15,873 nt of DNA from Methanobacteriota archaeon (GCA_023409695.1 JAEYQZ010000146.1:1-15873), one strand, 5' to 3'; shown: positions 6,523-14,166, counted from the stretch's first letter. The notes: generated by a model not told the origin, from the sequence alone. Translations and numbers: made by a program.

Positions 6523-7248
6523 TTATTCAATTCGGGCATCTATTACAACGTGGTAAACGCCGGGAGAATATTTTTTTATAATTCGTTTATTTAATATTTC
6601 CACATTGCGCCCATTTGCAGCGTCGATTATCCTTTGAGGGGGCCTTTCAAATTTTAACTTATCTGGCACTGATTCATGGTAGTGGATAACGCCTCCTGGT
6701 TTCACGATGTCTACTGCTTTATCAAGATATTCATGTGTATTCCCAATGTAGCCCATTAAAACTCTATCTGCGAAATTTCTGGGGGCAAATTCTCTGCAAT
6801 CACCTAATATTGGTTCTATTACATCTTCAACTTTGTTAAGCATGATGTTTTCCTTTAAATAGCCATATGACACTGGATTTATTTCTAAGGAATAAATTTT
6901 GGCAGGATTGGAATGTACAGCTATTGGTATTGAAAAATATCCAATTCCAGCGAACATATCAACAATGATTTCGCCATCTTCAGCCAGAGTTGACATCCTT
7001 TTCCTTTCTCCTGTGTTTCCCTTAGACCACATTATTTTGGCAACATCTAACTTGAAAAAACAGTGATTTTCCCTGTGAATTGTTTCTGTGTTATCTCCAA
7101 CAAGTATTTCAACTTCTGGTTCCCTTTTATGGCCATTTATACGTCCTAATTTAACTATGCGTTTGACTTCTGGTAAATCTAGTAGTTCCTGTAAATTATC
7201 CGGTTCATTTTTTAAAACAAGGATATCTCCGATGACTTTGCCTTTCAT
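6523..7248 (-). CDS. taw2: tRNA(Phe) wyosine aminocarboxypropyltransferase Taw2
   Basis: This 241-residue protein belongs to the Trm5/Tyw2 class I methyltransferase-fold family. In archaea Taw2 transfers the aminocarboxypropyl group of SAM to C7 of 4-demethylwyosine at position 37 of tRNA(Phe). Motifs are the N-terminal beta domain ending KLDVAKIMWSKGNTGERKRM, motif I VDMFAGIGYFSIP (96-108), acidic Glu122 in SLEINP, LGDCREF (148-154), and MGYIGNTHEYL (165-175), where Trm5 methyltransferases carry an N-L-P signature. GGVIHYHE (185-192) follows. The M-G-Y-x-G-x-T pattern is why I choose Taw2 over Trm5; this is family recognition, not a search result. There is no Shine-Dalgarno sequence, but a TATA-like box lies at leaderless distance. 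It leads a two-gene unit with the GNAT gene. Confidence 0.78.
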   Translation of the reverse strand: MKGKVIGDILVLKNEPDNLQELLDLPEVKRIVKLGRINGHKREPEVEILVGDNTETIHRENHCFFKLDVAKIMWSKGNTGERKRMSTLAEDGEIIVDMFAGIGYFSIPIAVHSNPAKIYSLEINPVSYGYLKENIMLNKVEDVIEPILGDCREFAPRNFADRVLMGYIGNTHEYLDKAVDIVKPGGVIHYHESVPDKLKFERPPQRIIDAANGRNVEILNKRIIKKYSPGVYHVVIDARIE

Positions 7249-7563
7249 AGATATAATATTTTCATAATCTATTTAAAATATTATGGTAATTTGTAAACGC
7301 TTCAAAAAGATCGTATGAAATTGTAAAAATATTGTATATTTTAAATAAAAATAAGTGTATAGTTGCCTATTTAATAAAAATCTTAAACAAAATAGATATA
7401 TTCTTTTAATTTTACTTAATAAAACATGTTCTAAGATTTTCCAAAAAATAGTATTCGTATTTTCCAAATAGTTCCTAATTTGGTAGTATAATTCAGATCA
7501 GGGCAAAAAGAATAACTATTAAAATAGACAAAAGTTATTGCTAATTAATGGGGAGATCCAAAA
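7249..7563. other. Divergent intergenic region taw2/purP
   Basis: This 315-base A/T-rich spacer separates two divergent genes and must hold both promoters. It contains a bulged hairpin at 7464-7483 (CCAAAT-AG, loop TTC, CT-A-ATTTGG), about 80 bases before the purP start, that could be an operator or leader structure. A 64-residue minus-strand open frame inside it is low-complexity (Leu/Phe/Tyr/Ile) and is not credible as a gene. Confidence 0.6.
7270..7277 (-). promoter_or_regulatory. TATA-like box for a leaderless taw2 transcript
   Basis: On the minus strand TTTAAATA lies 21 bases before the taw2 ATG, which places the expected transcription start at or next to the start codon. The absence of any Shine-Dalgarno sequence before that ATG agrees with a leaderless mRNA. 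This is inference from spacing. Confidence 0.4.
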
Positions 7564-8655
7564 ATGAGTGTAGTAGATAAACAGAAAATCATGGATATCT
7601 TAGATAAATATGATAAAAACGATATAACCATCGCGACACTGGGAAGCCATACATCTTTACATATACTTAAAGGAGCAAAAGAAGAAGGTTTCAGGACCGC
7701 TGTAGTATGTGAAAAAGGACGTGAAGTTCCATATCAAAGATTCGGAGTTGCTGATGAGTTTATAATTGTAGACAAATTCAGCGATATAGTGAACGAAGAT
7801 GTGCAACAAAAATTGCATGATTTAAACAGTATTATTGTTCCTCACGGTTCTTTTATAGCTTATGCAGGACTTGATCGTGTTGAAAACGATTTTTATGTCC
7901 CTATGTTTGGAAACAGATCTATTTTAAGGTGGGAAGCTGAAAGAGACCTAGAAAGAAAACTTTTATCTGAATCAAACATAAGGATACCTAAAAAATTTGA
8001 AAGCAGTACAGACATCGATAGAACTGTAATGGTAAAATTCCCAGGGGCAAGAGGTGGAAAAGGATACTTCGTTGCATCATCACCTGAAGAATTCAATAAA
8101 AAGATCGCGGCTATGATAGACAGGGAATGGATTACAGAGGAAGATGTAGAAAAGGCACACATTGAAGAATATGTTTTAGGTTGTAATTACTGCATACATT
8201 TCTTTTATTCTGCATTAAAGGACGAAGTTGAAGTTTTAGGTATGGACAGCAGGTATGAGTCCCAAATCGATGGTCTAGTCCGAGTTCCTGCTAAAGACCA
8301 GCTTGATATCGGTGCAGATCCATCTTATGTTATAACAGGTAATCACCCTGTAGTTATGAGGGAATCATTACTCACGCAGGTATTTGATATAGGCGATAAT
8401 CTTGTTAAGGCTGCTAAAAAGTTAGTTAAACCTGGAATGAACGGACCTTTCTGTCTGCAGACTCTATGCAATGACAATCTTGAAATTGTTGTATTTGAAA
8501 TGAGTGCAAGGATAGATGGGGGAACAAACACCTTTATGAACTCATCACCATACAGCTACATCATGTTCGGTGAAATGATGAGTATGGGGCGTAGAGTTGC
8601 ACGCGAAATTAAAAATGCAGTAGAAGAAGATAAATTAGATGTAGTCATCACATAG
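7564..8655 (+). CDS. purP: FAICAR synthetase (formate-dependent AICAR ligase)
   Basis: PurP makes FAICAR from AICAR, formate and ATP, the penultimate step of purine synthesis in many archaea, replacing the folate-dependent PurH transformylase. The 363-residue length matches the archaeal enzyme. The N-terminal domain has ITIATLGSHTSLHILKGAKEEG-type sequence (21-43) and GREVPYQRFGVADEF (52-66). The ATP-grasp domain shows MVKFPGARGGKGYFV (156-170, glycine-rich loop), the E-E-Y motif at 201-203 and metal/ATP-binding FEMSARIDGGTN (311-322). The start has GGGGAGATCC four bases before the ATG. It appears to be transcribed alone, with T-rich sequence after the stop. Confidence 0.95.
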   Translation: MSVVDKQKIMDILDKYDKNDITIATLGSHTSLHILKGAKEEGFRTAVVCEKGREVPYQRFGVADEFIIVDKFSDIVNEDVQQKLHDLNSIIVPHGSFIAYAGLDRVENDFYVPMFGNRSILRWEAERDLERKLLSESNIRIPKKFESSTDIDRTVMVKFPGARGGKGYFVASSPEEFNKKIAAMIDREWITEEDVEKAHIEEYVLGCNYCIHFFYSALKDEVEVLGMDSRYESQIDGLVRVPAKDQLDIGADPSYVITGNHPVVMRESLLTQVFDIGDNLVKAAKKLVKPGMNGPFCLQTLCNDNLEIVVFEMSARIDGGTNTFMNSSPYSYIMFGEMMSMGRRVAREIKNAVEEDKLDVVIT

Positions 8656-8981
8656 ATATGACTATTTTTTCTATTATTTACTTTTTAAATTAGATATTAT
8701 TCGTTGAATTCTCTTTTTTATTTATTTTTTGGTTTAAGCTAAAGAACTAGTTTGATAATAGTTGGTAAATTATTAGTTTATAAAATAAAAATTATTTTTT
8801 GTAGTTTAATAATTGAAATTTTTATTTTAATGATATTTGGACACTAATCTCTATTTTGGAGAGATTTATGCATAATTTATGCTTAATTTGCGCATAATAT
8901 CTTATATTATTGACTCAGATAGTATTTTGGGATGATATTTTGCTTATTAAATAATTATCCCTGAAATAAAAAATAAATGAG
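8656..8981. other. Intergenic region purP to DUF11 gene
   Basis: This region has no gene. T-rich tracts from 8664 (ATTTTTTCTATTATTTACTTTTT) probably end the purP transcript. A 7-base hairpin, AATCTCT/AGAGATT (8846-8852 and 8860-8866, loop ATTTTGG), is followed at once by three tandem 11-base units and a TATA-like box that are annotated separately. Confidence 0.6.
8868..8908 (+). promoter_or_regulatory. Three 11-bp tandem repeats next to a TATA-like box
   Basis: Three head-to-tail units, ATGCATAATTT (8868-8878), ATGCTTAATTT (8879-8889) and GCGCATAATAT (8890-8900), abut CTTATATT (8901-8908), a plausible TATA box about 83 bases before the DUF11 gene start. The 11-base step puts each unit on the same helix face, as expected for a cooperatively binding regulator. 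The repeats are directly visible; regulation is inferred. Confidence 0.5.
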
Positions 8982-8990
8982 GTGAAATAT

Positions 8991-9626
8991 ATGAAAAAAC
9001 AGGCAAAAATATTTTCAATCACAGCTATTTTTGTTTTAGCAGTATTCGGGGGCGTTACAGCTTCCAATACTCAATTAATTCCTACTTCCTCGGCTGCTGT
9101 ATATGCTGCACCTACTAAAATTCCAGAATCAAACATTGATCCAGATGAAAGTGTTTATCCGGTTAAAAAAGTATATCATGTGGGTGATGTGTTAACATTT
9201 ACTATTAAAGTAACTAATGCTGGCCCGGATACAGCAACAAATTTAAGTATAACTGATAGTATTCATCCCGAGCTGAAGTTTTTATCAGCCACAGGTTCAT
9301 ATTATTATAATTCTGGAAACTTGAAATGGCGCCTCCCAAATTTAAAGAAAGGAGAATCAAGAACTATTAGTTATAAAGTTAAAATATTAAAGTCAGCAGC
9401 AGGAACTACTGTGACTGATAAAGCCGAAGCATGGGTTACTGGACTTCCTAATCACATTGACGCAAATATCATCTGGATAAATGTAGCAAAAACATCAAAC
9501 AGTTCAGATAATAACAGCTCAGCTGATACAATACCGCTACAGCACACAGGATTACCTGTTGCTGGACTTACACTGGCGTTAATGGCAGTATTGGGCGGAT
9601 TAACAATGTCAAAAAGGAAAAATTAA
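8991..9626 (+). CDS. Small secreted DUF11 surface protein with anchor tail
   Basis: This is a 211-residue exported protein. It starts with a basic MKKQAK and a hydrophobic segment to about residue 24 (signal peptide), followed by an Ala/Pro-rich linker. A single DUF11 beta-sandwich domain spans roughly 55-167, with the family signature KVTNAGPDTATNLSITD (73-89), LKFLSATG and LKKGESRTISYKV. An Asn/Ser linker (168-178) leads to QHTGLP (184-189), a hydrophobic helix and MSKRKN. The tail resembles an LPXTG-type sorting signal in layout and matches the tail of the adhesin encoded at 11248-13845. An in-frame GTG at 8982 is part of the GAGGTGA Shine-Dalgarno sequence (8979-8985), so the ATG at 8991, five bases after it, is the start. 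It is probably a cell-surface structural protein or adhesin. Confidence 0.8.
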   Translation: MKKQAKIFSITAIFVLAVFGGVTASNTQLIPTSSAAVYAAPTKIPESNIDPDESVYPVKKVYHVGDVLTFTIKVTNAGPDTATNLSITDSIHPELKFLSATGSYYYNSGNLKWRLPNLKKGESRTISYKVKILKSAAGTTVTDKAEAWVTGLPNHIDANIIWINVAKTSNSSDNNSSADTIPLQHTGLPVAGLTLALMAVLGGLTMSKRKN

Positions 9627-9629
9627 TTT

Positions 9630-9658
9630 TTGGGATTAATTATCCCAATTTTGCTTTT
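9630..9658 (+). terminator. Hairpin plus T-run after the DUF11 gene
   Basis: TTGGGAT and ATCCCAA form a 7-base stem with loop TAATT (9630-9648), followed by TTTTGCTTTT. It starts three bases after the stop codon, between two converging genes, and looks like a classical intrinsic terminator for the plus strand. Confidence 0.55.
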
Positions 9659-9695
9659 AAATTAATCTATAGTAATTTAATTATATTTTAAATTG

Positions 9696-10739
9696 CTATT
9701 GTATGTGTAAAGTTTTTTCAATCAATGAAAAAGTCATATATCTCTGCAGTGTGTTGTTTTCATCGTAATTAAAGTTCAGGCTGTAAAGAGTGTTATTTTT
9801 TATAAGGAGCAGGTCTACTCCTGCAATATTGCTGGTGCTGTTGTAATCAATTTCAATGGCTGGAACTCCATCTACAGTTAAATTTGTCTCTGAGGTGATT
9901 GTGCAGTTAGCTTTTTGAATGGAAGCTTTTTCTACATTAACTTGATCTTGTAATGACATTGCTGCAGGGCCTTTGCTTATAATTAAATAATCTGATTGGG
10001 TTCCAGTATTATTAACGCCGTTTAACGCTGCAACTACAGTAAGATCATTTCCTGTACCAAAAGGATGTGTATTTCCAGTATTATTCACAGCAACTAACTC
10101 TCCAATATAACTGAATGAAATTCCGTTCTGATCATATGTTATATTATTATTGCTGGCACCTGCAATTGCCATTGATGTGCCAAAGATACCTGCAATTATT
10201 ATAAAAAGAATTACCAGTGTAATTCTGATTTTTTCTATATAATTTTTTTGAGAATTTTTTATTAGTTTAGTTGTTATAATCTTACCTAAAATTCCACCTA
10301 AAATTCCCATAATGAAGAAAACGATGAAAATGGAGATAGCACTTAAACCAAAAAGTGAGAATACCAAAACGGGTAAAATCCCTATCATTCCTCCATTAAA
10401 TGCACTCTGTAAATAACTGCTGTTTGAAATCCAGCATGCTAGAATGTTACCTATTACAATTGGCACTATAATTGCAAAAATAAGTGTAGATGTGACTGTA
10501 GGTACATCTAAAGGCTTATACAAGCCCAATAGAACTATCAGCATTGCGATGAAAAACATCAATCCTGAAAAAGCAAGGGCACCGACAAAAATAGCCTGTA
10601 TATTAGATTTATTTTCTCCTGCTTTTGTTTTTTGAATCCTTATATTTTCTTCAGGGGATTCTTTGAAATTATATCCGCAAACTAAACATTTTATAGAATT
10701 ATCATCATATTCAATACCGCAATTGGGGCATTTAACCAT
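9696..10739 (-). CDS. Membrane zinc-ribbon protein with exported domain
   Basis: This 347-residue protein opens with a zinc ribbon (Cys4, Cys7, Cys18, Cys21 in KCPNCG and KCLVCGYNF). About five hydrophobic spans follow, near 49-73, 84-105, 112-130, 133-155 and 171-194. The C-terminal ~150 residues form a soluble domain whose pattern (GISFSY, TVVAALNG, then SLQDQVNVEKASIQKANC and DGVPAIEIDYNS) resembles the PsbP-like/DUF1795 fold; this is a weak match. With a cytosolic ribbon and five spans, the last domain would lie outside the cell. That fits its many N-x-S/T sequons (for example N-I-T, N-C-T, N-L-T, N-S-T and several N-N-T). The role is unknown. GAGGCGA lies six bases before the ATG. Confidence 0.7.
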   Translation of the reverse strand: MVKCPNCGIEYDDNSIKCLVCGYNFKESPEENIRIQKTKAGENKSNIQAIFVGALAFSGLMFFIAMLIVLLGLYKPLDVPTVTSTLIFAIIVPIVIGNILACWISNSSYLQSAFNGGMIGILPVLVFSLFGLSAISIFIVFFIMGILGGILGKIITTKLIKNSQKNYIEKIRITLVILFIIIAGIFGTSMAIAGASNNNITYDQNGISFSYIGELVAVNNTGNTHPFGTGNDLTVVAALNGVNNTGTQSDYLIISKGPAAMSLQDQVNVEKASIQKANCTITSETNLTVDGVPAIEIDYNSTSNIAGVDLLLIKNNTLYSLNFNYDENNTLQRYMTFSLIEKTLHIQ

Positions 10740-11247
10740 TATAACTCGCCTCTATGTATCCTTTTTTTATAATTTATTATTAAAATAATTATAATATCCA
10801 TCAATCTGGTTTTACATAGGCTTTAAGTTATTTATAAGTATATGGACTGGTTTTCATAGGGGGTGGCATATATCATTTATACGGCTTAAATTAGATTTAA
10901 AATTATTATTTAGTTATTTAGCGCTTAATAATTTTTTTTCTATAATTATAATATATAATAAAGATTATTTTTTATATTTAATGTTTATGGAATCATATTT
11001 ACAAATTATAGCTATTTATACAGTTCTTTTATACTTAAAAGTCATTATTTGATTTTTTAATCATGAAAAAAAGTGATTTAATCTTATTAATTTATAAAAA
11101 AGCTTTGGAATAACGCCAAACCTTTTATAACGATCATAAGATAAATAGTTACTGTAATAAAGCATATGAATTCAGTAACAAAGTATTATAATGTGTATAT
11201 GCAATTAATTAATCATTTAGTTCAACTCAAGGTGGTGGAAAGGCTAA
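10740..11247. other. 508-base divergent intergenic region
   Basis: This very A/T-rich spacer lies between the minus-strand zinc-ribbon gene and the plus-strand adhesin gene. No gene is visible. It should contain both promoters. The clearest candidate signals are a TTTTATAA box and an inverted repeat near 11123-11179 on the adhesin side (annotated separately). The middle (about 10860-11090) is long A/T runs without a structure I can define. Confidence 0.6.
11123..11179 (+). promoter_or_regulatory. Candidate adhesin promoter with inverted repeat
   Basis: TTTTATAA (11123-11130), preceded by CCAAACC, is a candidate TATA box that would place transcription start near 11155. An inverted repeat, GTTACTG (11148-11154) and CAGTAAC (11173-11179), brackets that point and contains CATATG and GAATTC palindromes. 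It could be an operator or form a 5'-leader hairpin. The inferred leader would be about 95 bases long, ending in GGTGGTGGAAAGG before the ATG. Confidence 0.35.
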
Positions 11248-13845
11248 ATGAAATTAATTACCAATAAAAAAATTCTAATATTGATAATATTTTTAAGCTT
11301 TGCTTTGATTTTAGGTCTAAGTGCTAACACACTTGCTGCAGCTGGTGGCAGTACCATTTATGTTAGTTCCTCGGGGGATGATGCTAATGATGGTCTCACA
11401 TTGTCAACAGCTAAAAAGACTATAAAAAATGCAACGGATACGGTGAATGCCGGCGGAACTGTGATTATTGCAGATGGAACTTACAGCGGAACAGGCAACA
11501 GCAATATGGCCATAAGTAAAAGCATGATTATTAAAGGAAGCAGTCAAAGTGGGACTATTCTTGATGGTTCAAATTCCTCACGGATATTCACTGTTAACCC
11601 TGGCTGTACTGTAACAGTTAAAGATCTAACTATTACTGGTGGTAAGGAGTACTTGGGAGCAGGTATATTAGACCTGGGTTATTTAACTGTTATTAACTGT
11701 AAATTCACCAAGTGTACAACCTCTACGGCTTTTATGTGTGGTGGTTCTGCAATCTGCAGTGGTGATTATGGCACATTAAATATTCAAGATTCAGTTTTCA
11801 CAGGCAATGATGCAAGGGCCAGTTCTACTGCAGGAGGTACTATCTGCACAAATGGAACAACCACCATTGACAACTGTGACTTCATAGGCAACTACGCTGC
11901 TAATGGTGCTGCAGTTTGTTTACTCATCGGAGATATAAATATGAATGACTGCAGGTTTGTAAACAACGAAGCTAGCACTGGAGGTGTATTATGGATATAT
12001 TCTCGTAATAGTGTTATTAATGTACACAACAGTGCTTTTATAAACAACACAGCTAGAAAGGAAGCATCTGCGAATAACATTAACAACAGTTTCGGTAGTT
12101 ATTTAGACGTCACTGATAACTGGTGGGGTTCCAATGAGGGCCCTAATGGAATTTTAGGCACTATAAATAAGGGTTCTTCATGGATTTATATGAATTCAAG
12201 CGTTAACACCAGTAATGCTAAATATCTGGACCAAATTGATGTACGGGCAGATTTCAACAACATCTACCACAACGACACCAATACAACCACTACTGAAAAC
12301 GTGGGATCTATACTTGATGGCTTTTATACAGATTTCAGCTCAGATTTGGGAACATTAAGTCCAGTTCAGGCTATAATTGGTGGTGGTATTGCTAAATCAG
12401 TGTTTACAGCAGATAAGTGTGGAACAGGCAACATAACTGCTCAGTTTAACAGTCAAACACTAAATAATAGCATAGCCGTTGAACCCGTAGAGACCAAATT
12501 AATAACTAGCAACACTTCAGGTTATAACGGAAGAATAGTAAACTTAACAGCTAAATTATCAACCCAAAGCGGTAGCTTACTTTCTGGTAAAAATATCACA
12601 TTTAAAGTAAACGGGACCAGTGTAGGCAGTGCAATCACAGATGCTGATGGAACTGCTGCTTTAGAATATAACATCACACAAACTCAAGGGAACTACAATA
12701 TAACTGCTGATTTTGCAGGCGATAGCACATGTTTGGCAAACAGCAGTAACGGAACACTAACAGTCAATGTTTTAACCACCATACTTGTGGTTAATAATGT
12801 TTCGACTTATAATGGAAAAACAGTTAGTTTAAATGCCAATTTAACTGACCAGAATGGAGATCCTGCGGTGGGTAAGAATGTTATTTTCAAAATAAATGGG
12901 GCTGATGTTGGTAATGCAACCACCAATGAAAACGGAACTGCATCTTTAAATTACACAGTTACTCAAACGGAAGGTAATTACAGCATAACTGCTGGCTTCG
13001 CAGGGGATTATGTTTATGTTGCTAGTACAGGCACTGGAGACTTAAAAGTAAACGTTATCAATACAAATATCATTGTTAACGATATTAAATCCCTCAACGG
13101 TAAAACAGTTAACTTAACAGCTAACTTAACAGATATAAAGGGAACCCCACTTGCAGGTAAAACAATTACCTTCAATTTAAATGGAGATATTGCAGGTACT
13201 GCAGTTACAGGTGCAAATGGAATTGCCACACTAAACTACAAACTCAACAAATCTGGAAATTACTCAATAACTGCTGATTTCGCCGGTGATTATGTTTATG
13301 TGGCTAGCAGGGGTACTGGAGGAGCCGAGGTTACTCCAGTTGCAGATCTTTACTTAAACTCTAAAATAAGCAGCAAAGGCATAAAAGCAGGCGATAAATT
13401 CGTTATAATCTACAAGCTTGGAAATAAGGGACTTGACACAGCTAAGGATGTAACGATAATATTTAAACTACCTGAAGGTTTAGAATTCCAGGATATAGCT
13501 ATCGACAGTGGAAACTGGACTTACAACAGCACAACAAGAACAGTAACATGGATCTTAAAGTTAGTACCTGTAGGAGACCCTTATCTGTTCCTCTCTGTTA
13601 GAGCAGCAGATGGTGGAACTTACACCATAACCCCAAAAATGACTTCGTCCACTTACAACCTGAATACGGGCAGTAATGGTGCCATAACAATGCAGGTGCA
13701 GTCCAACAACAGCTCTACCACAAATTCAACTGTAATAGGTGCACTGACTACAATCGGCATGCAAAAAACAGGATTTCCACTAAACTACATAATACTTGCG
13801 GTATTAATAGTTCTTGGAGGTCTTGGAGTATCTAAAAGGAAATAG
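11248..13845 (+). CDS. Adhesin-like surface protein (beta-helix, Ig-like, DUF11)
   Basis: This is an 865-residue exported protein. A basic, hydrophobic signal peptide (1-31, ending ANTLAAA) is followed by a right-handed parallel beta-helix (about 36-345) with repeats such as TVIIADGTYSG, SMIIKGSS, TVTVKDLTITGG and FIGNYAANGAAV. It closes with VTDNWWGSNEGPNG (288-301), a hallmark of methanogen adhesin-like proteins. A linker domain (345-415) and three Ig-like repeats of about 92-97 residues (416-696) follow, then a DUF11-type domain (697-815, KLGNKGLDTAKDVTI). A Ser/Thr/Asn linker leads to MQKTGFP (838-844), a hydrophobic helix and SKRK. The role is probably surface display and adhesion; the ligand is unknown. 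Translation is supported by the GGTGGTGGAAAGG upstream. The tail pairs it with the DUF11 protein encoded at 8991-9626. Confidence 0.88.
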   Translation: MKLITNKKILILIIFLSFALILGLSANTLAAAGGSTIYVSSSGDDANDGLTLSTAKKTIKNATDTVNAGGTVIIADGTYSGTGNSNMAISKSMIIKGSSQSGTILDGSNSSRIFTVNPGCTVTVKDLTITGGKEYLGAGILDLGYLTVINCKFTKCTTSTAFMCGGSAICSGDYGTLNIQDSVFTGNDARASSTAGGTICTNGTTTIDNCDFIGNYAANGAAVCLLIGDINMNDCRFVNNEASTGGVLWIYSRNSVINVHNSAFINNTARKEASANNINNSFGSYLDVTDNWWGSNEGPNGILGTINKGSSWIYMNSSVNTSNAKYLDQIDVRADFNNIYHNDTNTTTTENVGSILDGFYTDFSSDLGTLSPVQAIIGGGIAKSVFTADKCGTGNITAQFNSQTLNNSIAVEPVETKLITSNTSGYNGRIVNLTAKLSTQSGSLLSGKNITFKVNGTSVGSAITDADGTAALEYNITQTQGNYNITADFAGDSTCLANSSNGTLTVNVLTTILVVNNVSTYNGKTVSLNANLTDQNGDPAVGKNVIFKINGADVGNATTNENGTASLNYTVTQTEGNYSITAGFAGDYVYVASTGTGDLKVNVINTNIIVNDIKSLNGKTVNLTANLTDIKGTPLAGKTITFNLNGDIAGTAVTGANGIATLNYKLNKSGNYSITADFAGDYVYVASRGTGGAEVTPVADLYLNSKISSKGIKAGDKFVIIYKLGNKGLDTAKDVTIIFKLPEGLEFQDIAIDSGNWTYNSTTRTVTWILKLVPVGDPYLFLSVRAADGGTYTITPKMTSSTYNLNTGSNGAITMQVQSNNSSTTNSTVIGALTTIGMQKTGFPLNYIILAVLIVLGGLGVSKRK
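12493..13335 (+). repeat. Three tandem Ig-like repeat segments in the adhesin
   Basis: Three in-frame segments of about 276-291 bases (12493-12768, 12769-13059, 13060-13335) encode Ig-like domains sharing NGKTVxLxANLTD, GKNxxFKxNG, ANGxAxLNY and NYSITAxFAGDYVYVAS. Segments 2 and 3 are close even at DNA level: a 20-base stretch at 13006-13025 and 13288-13307 differs at one position. Such near-identity allows repeat gain or loss by recombination. Confidence 0.8.
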
Positions 13846-13851
13846 AACATA

Positions 13852-13874
13852 TTTCCATTTTTCTTATTTTTCTT
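13852..13874 (+). terminator. T-rich tract after the adhesin gene
   Basis: TTTCCATTTTTCTTATTTTTC starts seven bases after the adhesin stop codon. Clustered T-runs without a stem are the usual archaeal termination signal. Confidence 0.45.
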
Positions 13875-14045
13875 AAATTGAATAGGTTACACAGGATTAG
13901 ATACAATCTGTAAGTTACATTTAAAATTTTAAAACAAATTTCTCAGGTAGATATTTGGCAGGGTTAGGGATAGTTTTAATAGTGAATGACGTAACTTTTT
14001 AAACTTATAAATTTTAGGTCAATAATTAAATTTACTCTATTTAAC

Positions 14046-14166
14046 TTGAAGAAAATCTCGAAGAGATTTTCTGAACCCCGAAAAAATTTTTTATTTTTTC
14101 GGAGGTTGAAGAAAAATTCTATGAATTTTTCGAAACCCCAAAATTTTTTAACAAAAATTTTGATGG
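14046..14166. repeat. Tandem A/T hairpin array, locus 2
   Basis: Two composite units of about 60 bases each open with TTGAAGAAAA (14046-14055 and 14106-14115) and carry GAACCCC or GAAACCCC between their two hairpins. Unit 1 holds AGAAAATCTC-GAA-GAGATTTTCT (14050-14072) and CCGAAAAAAT-TTTTT-ATTTTTTCGG (14078-14102). Unit 2 holds GAAAAATTC-TAT-GAATTTTTC (14111-14131) and CAAAATTTTT-TAAC-AAAAATTTTG (14139-14162). All stems are perfect 9-10-mers. The layout mirrors the array at 4106-4208. Confidence 0.85.

Noticed and set aside
7273..7467. 64-residue minus-strand open frame in the taw2/purP spacer
   Set aside because: Low-complexity Leu/Phe/Tyr/Ile/Lys translation from an A/T-rich divergent promoter region, with no ribosome binding site and no recognisable domain.
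7464..7483. Hairpin upstream of purP as a purine riboswitch
   Set aside because: It is a single short bulged stem without the three-helix core of purine riboswitches; at most an operator or leader stem.
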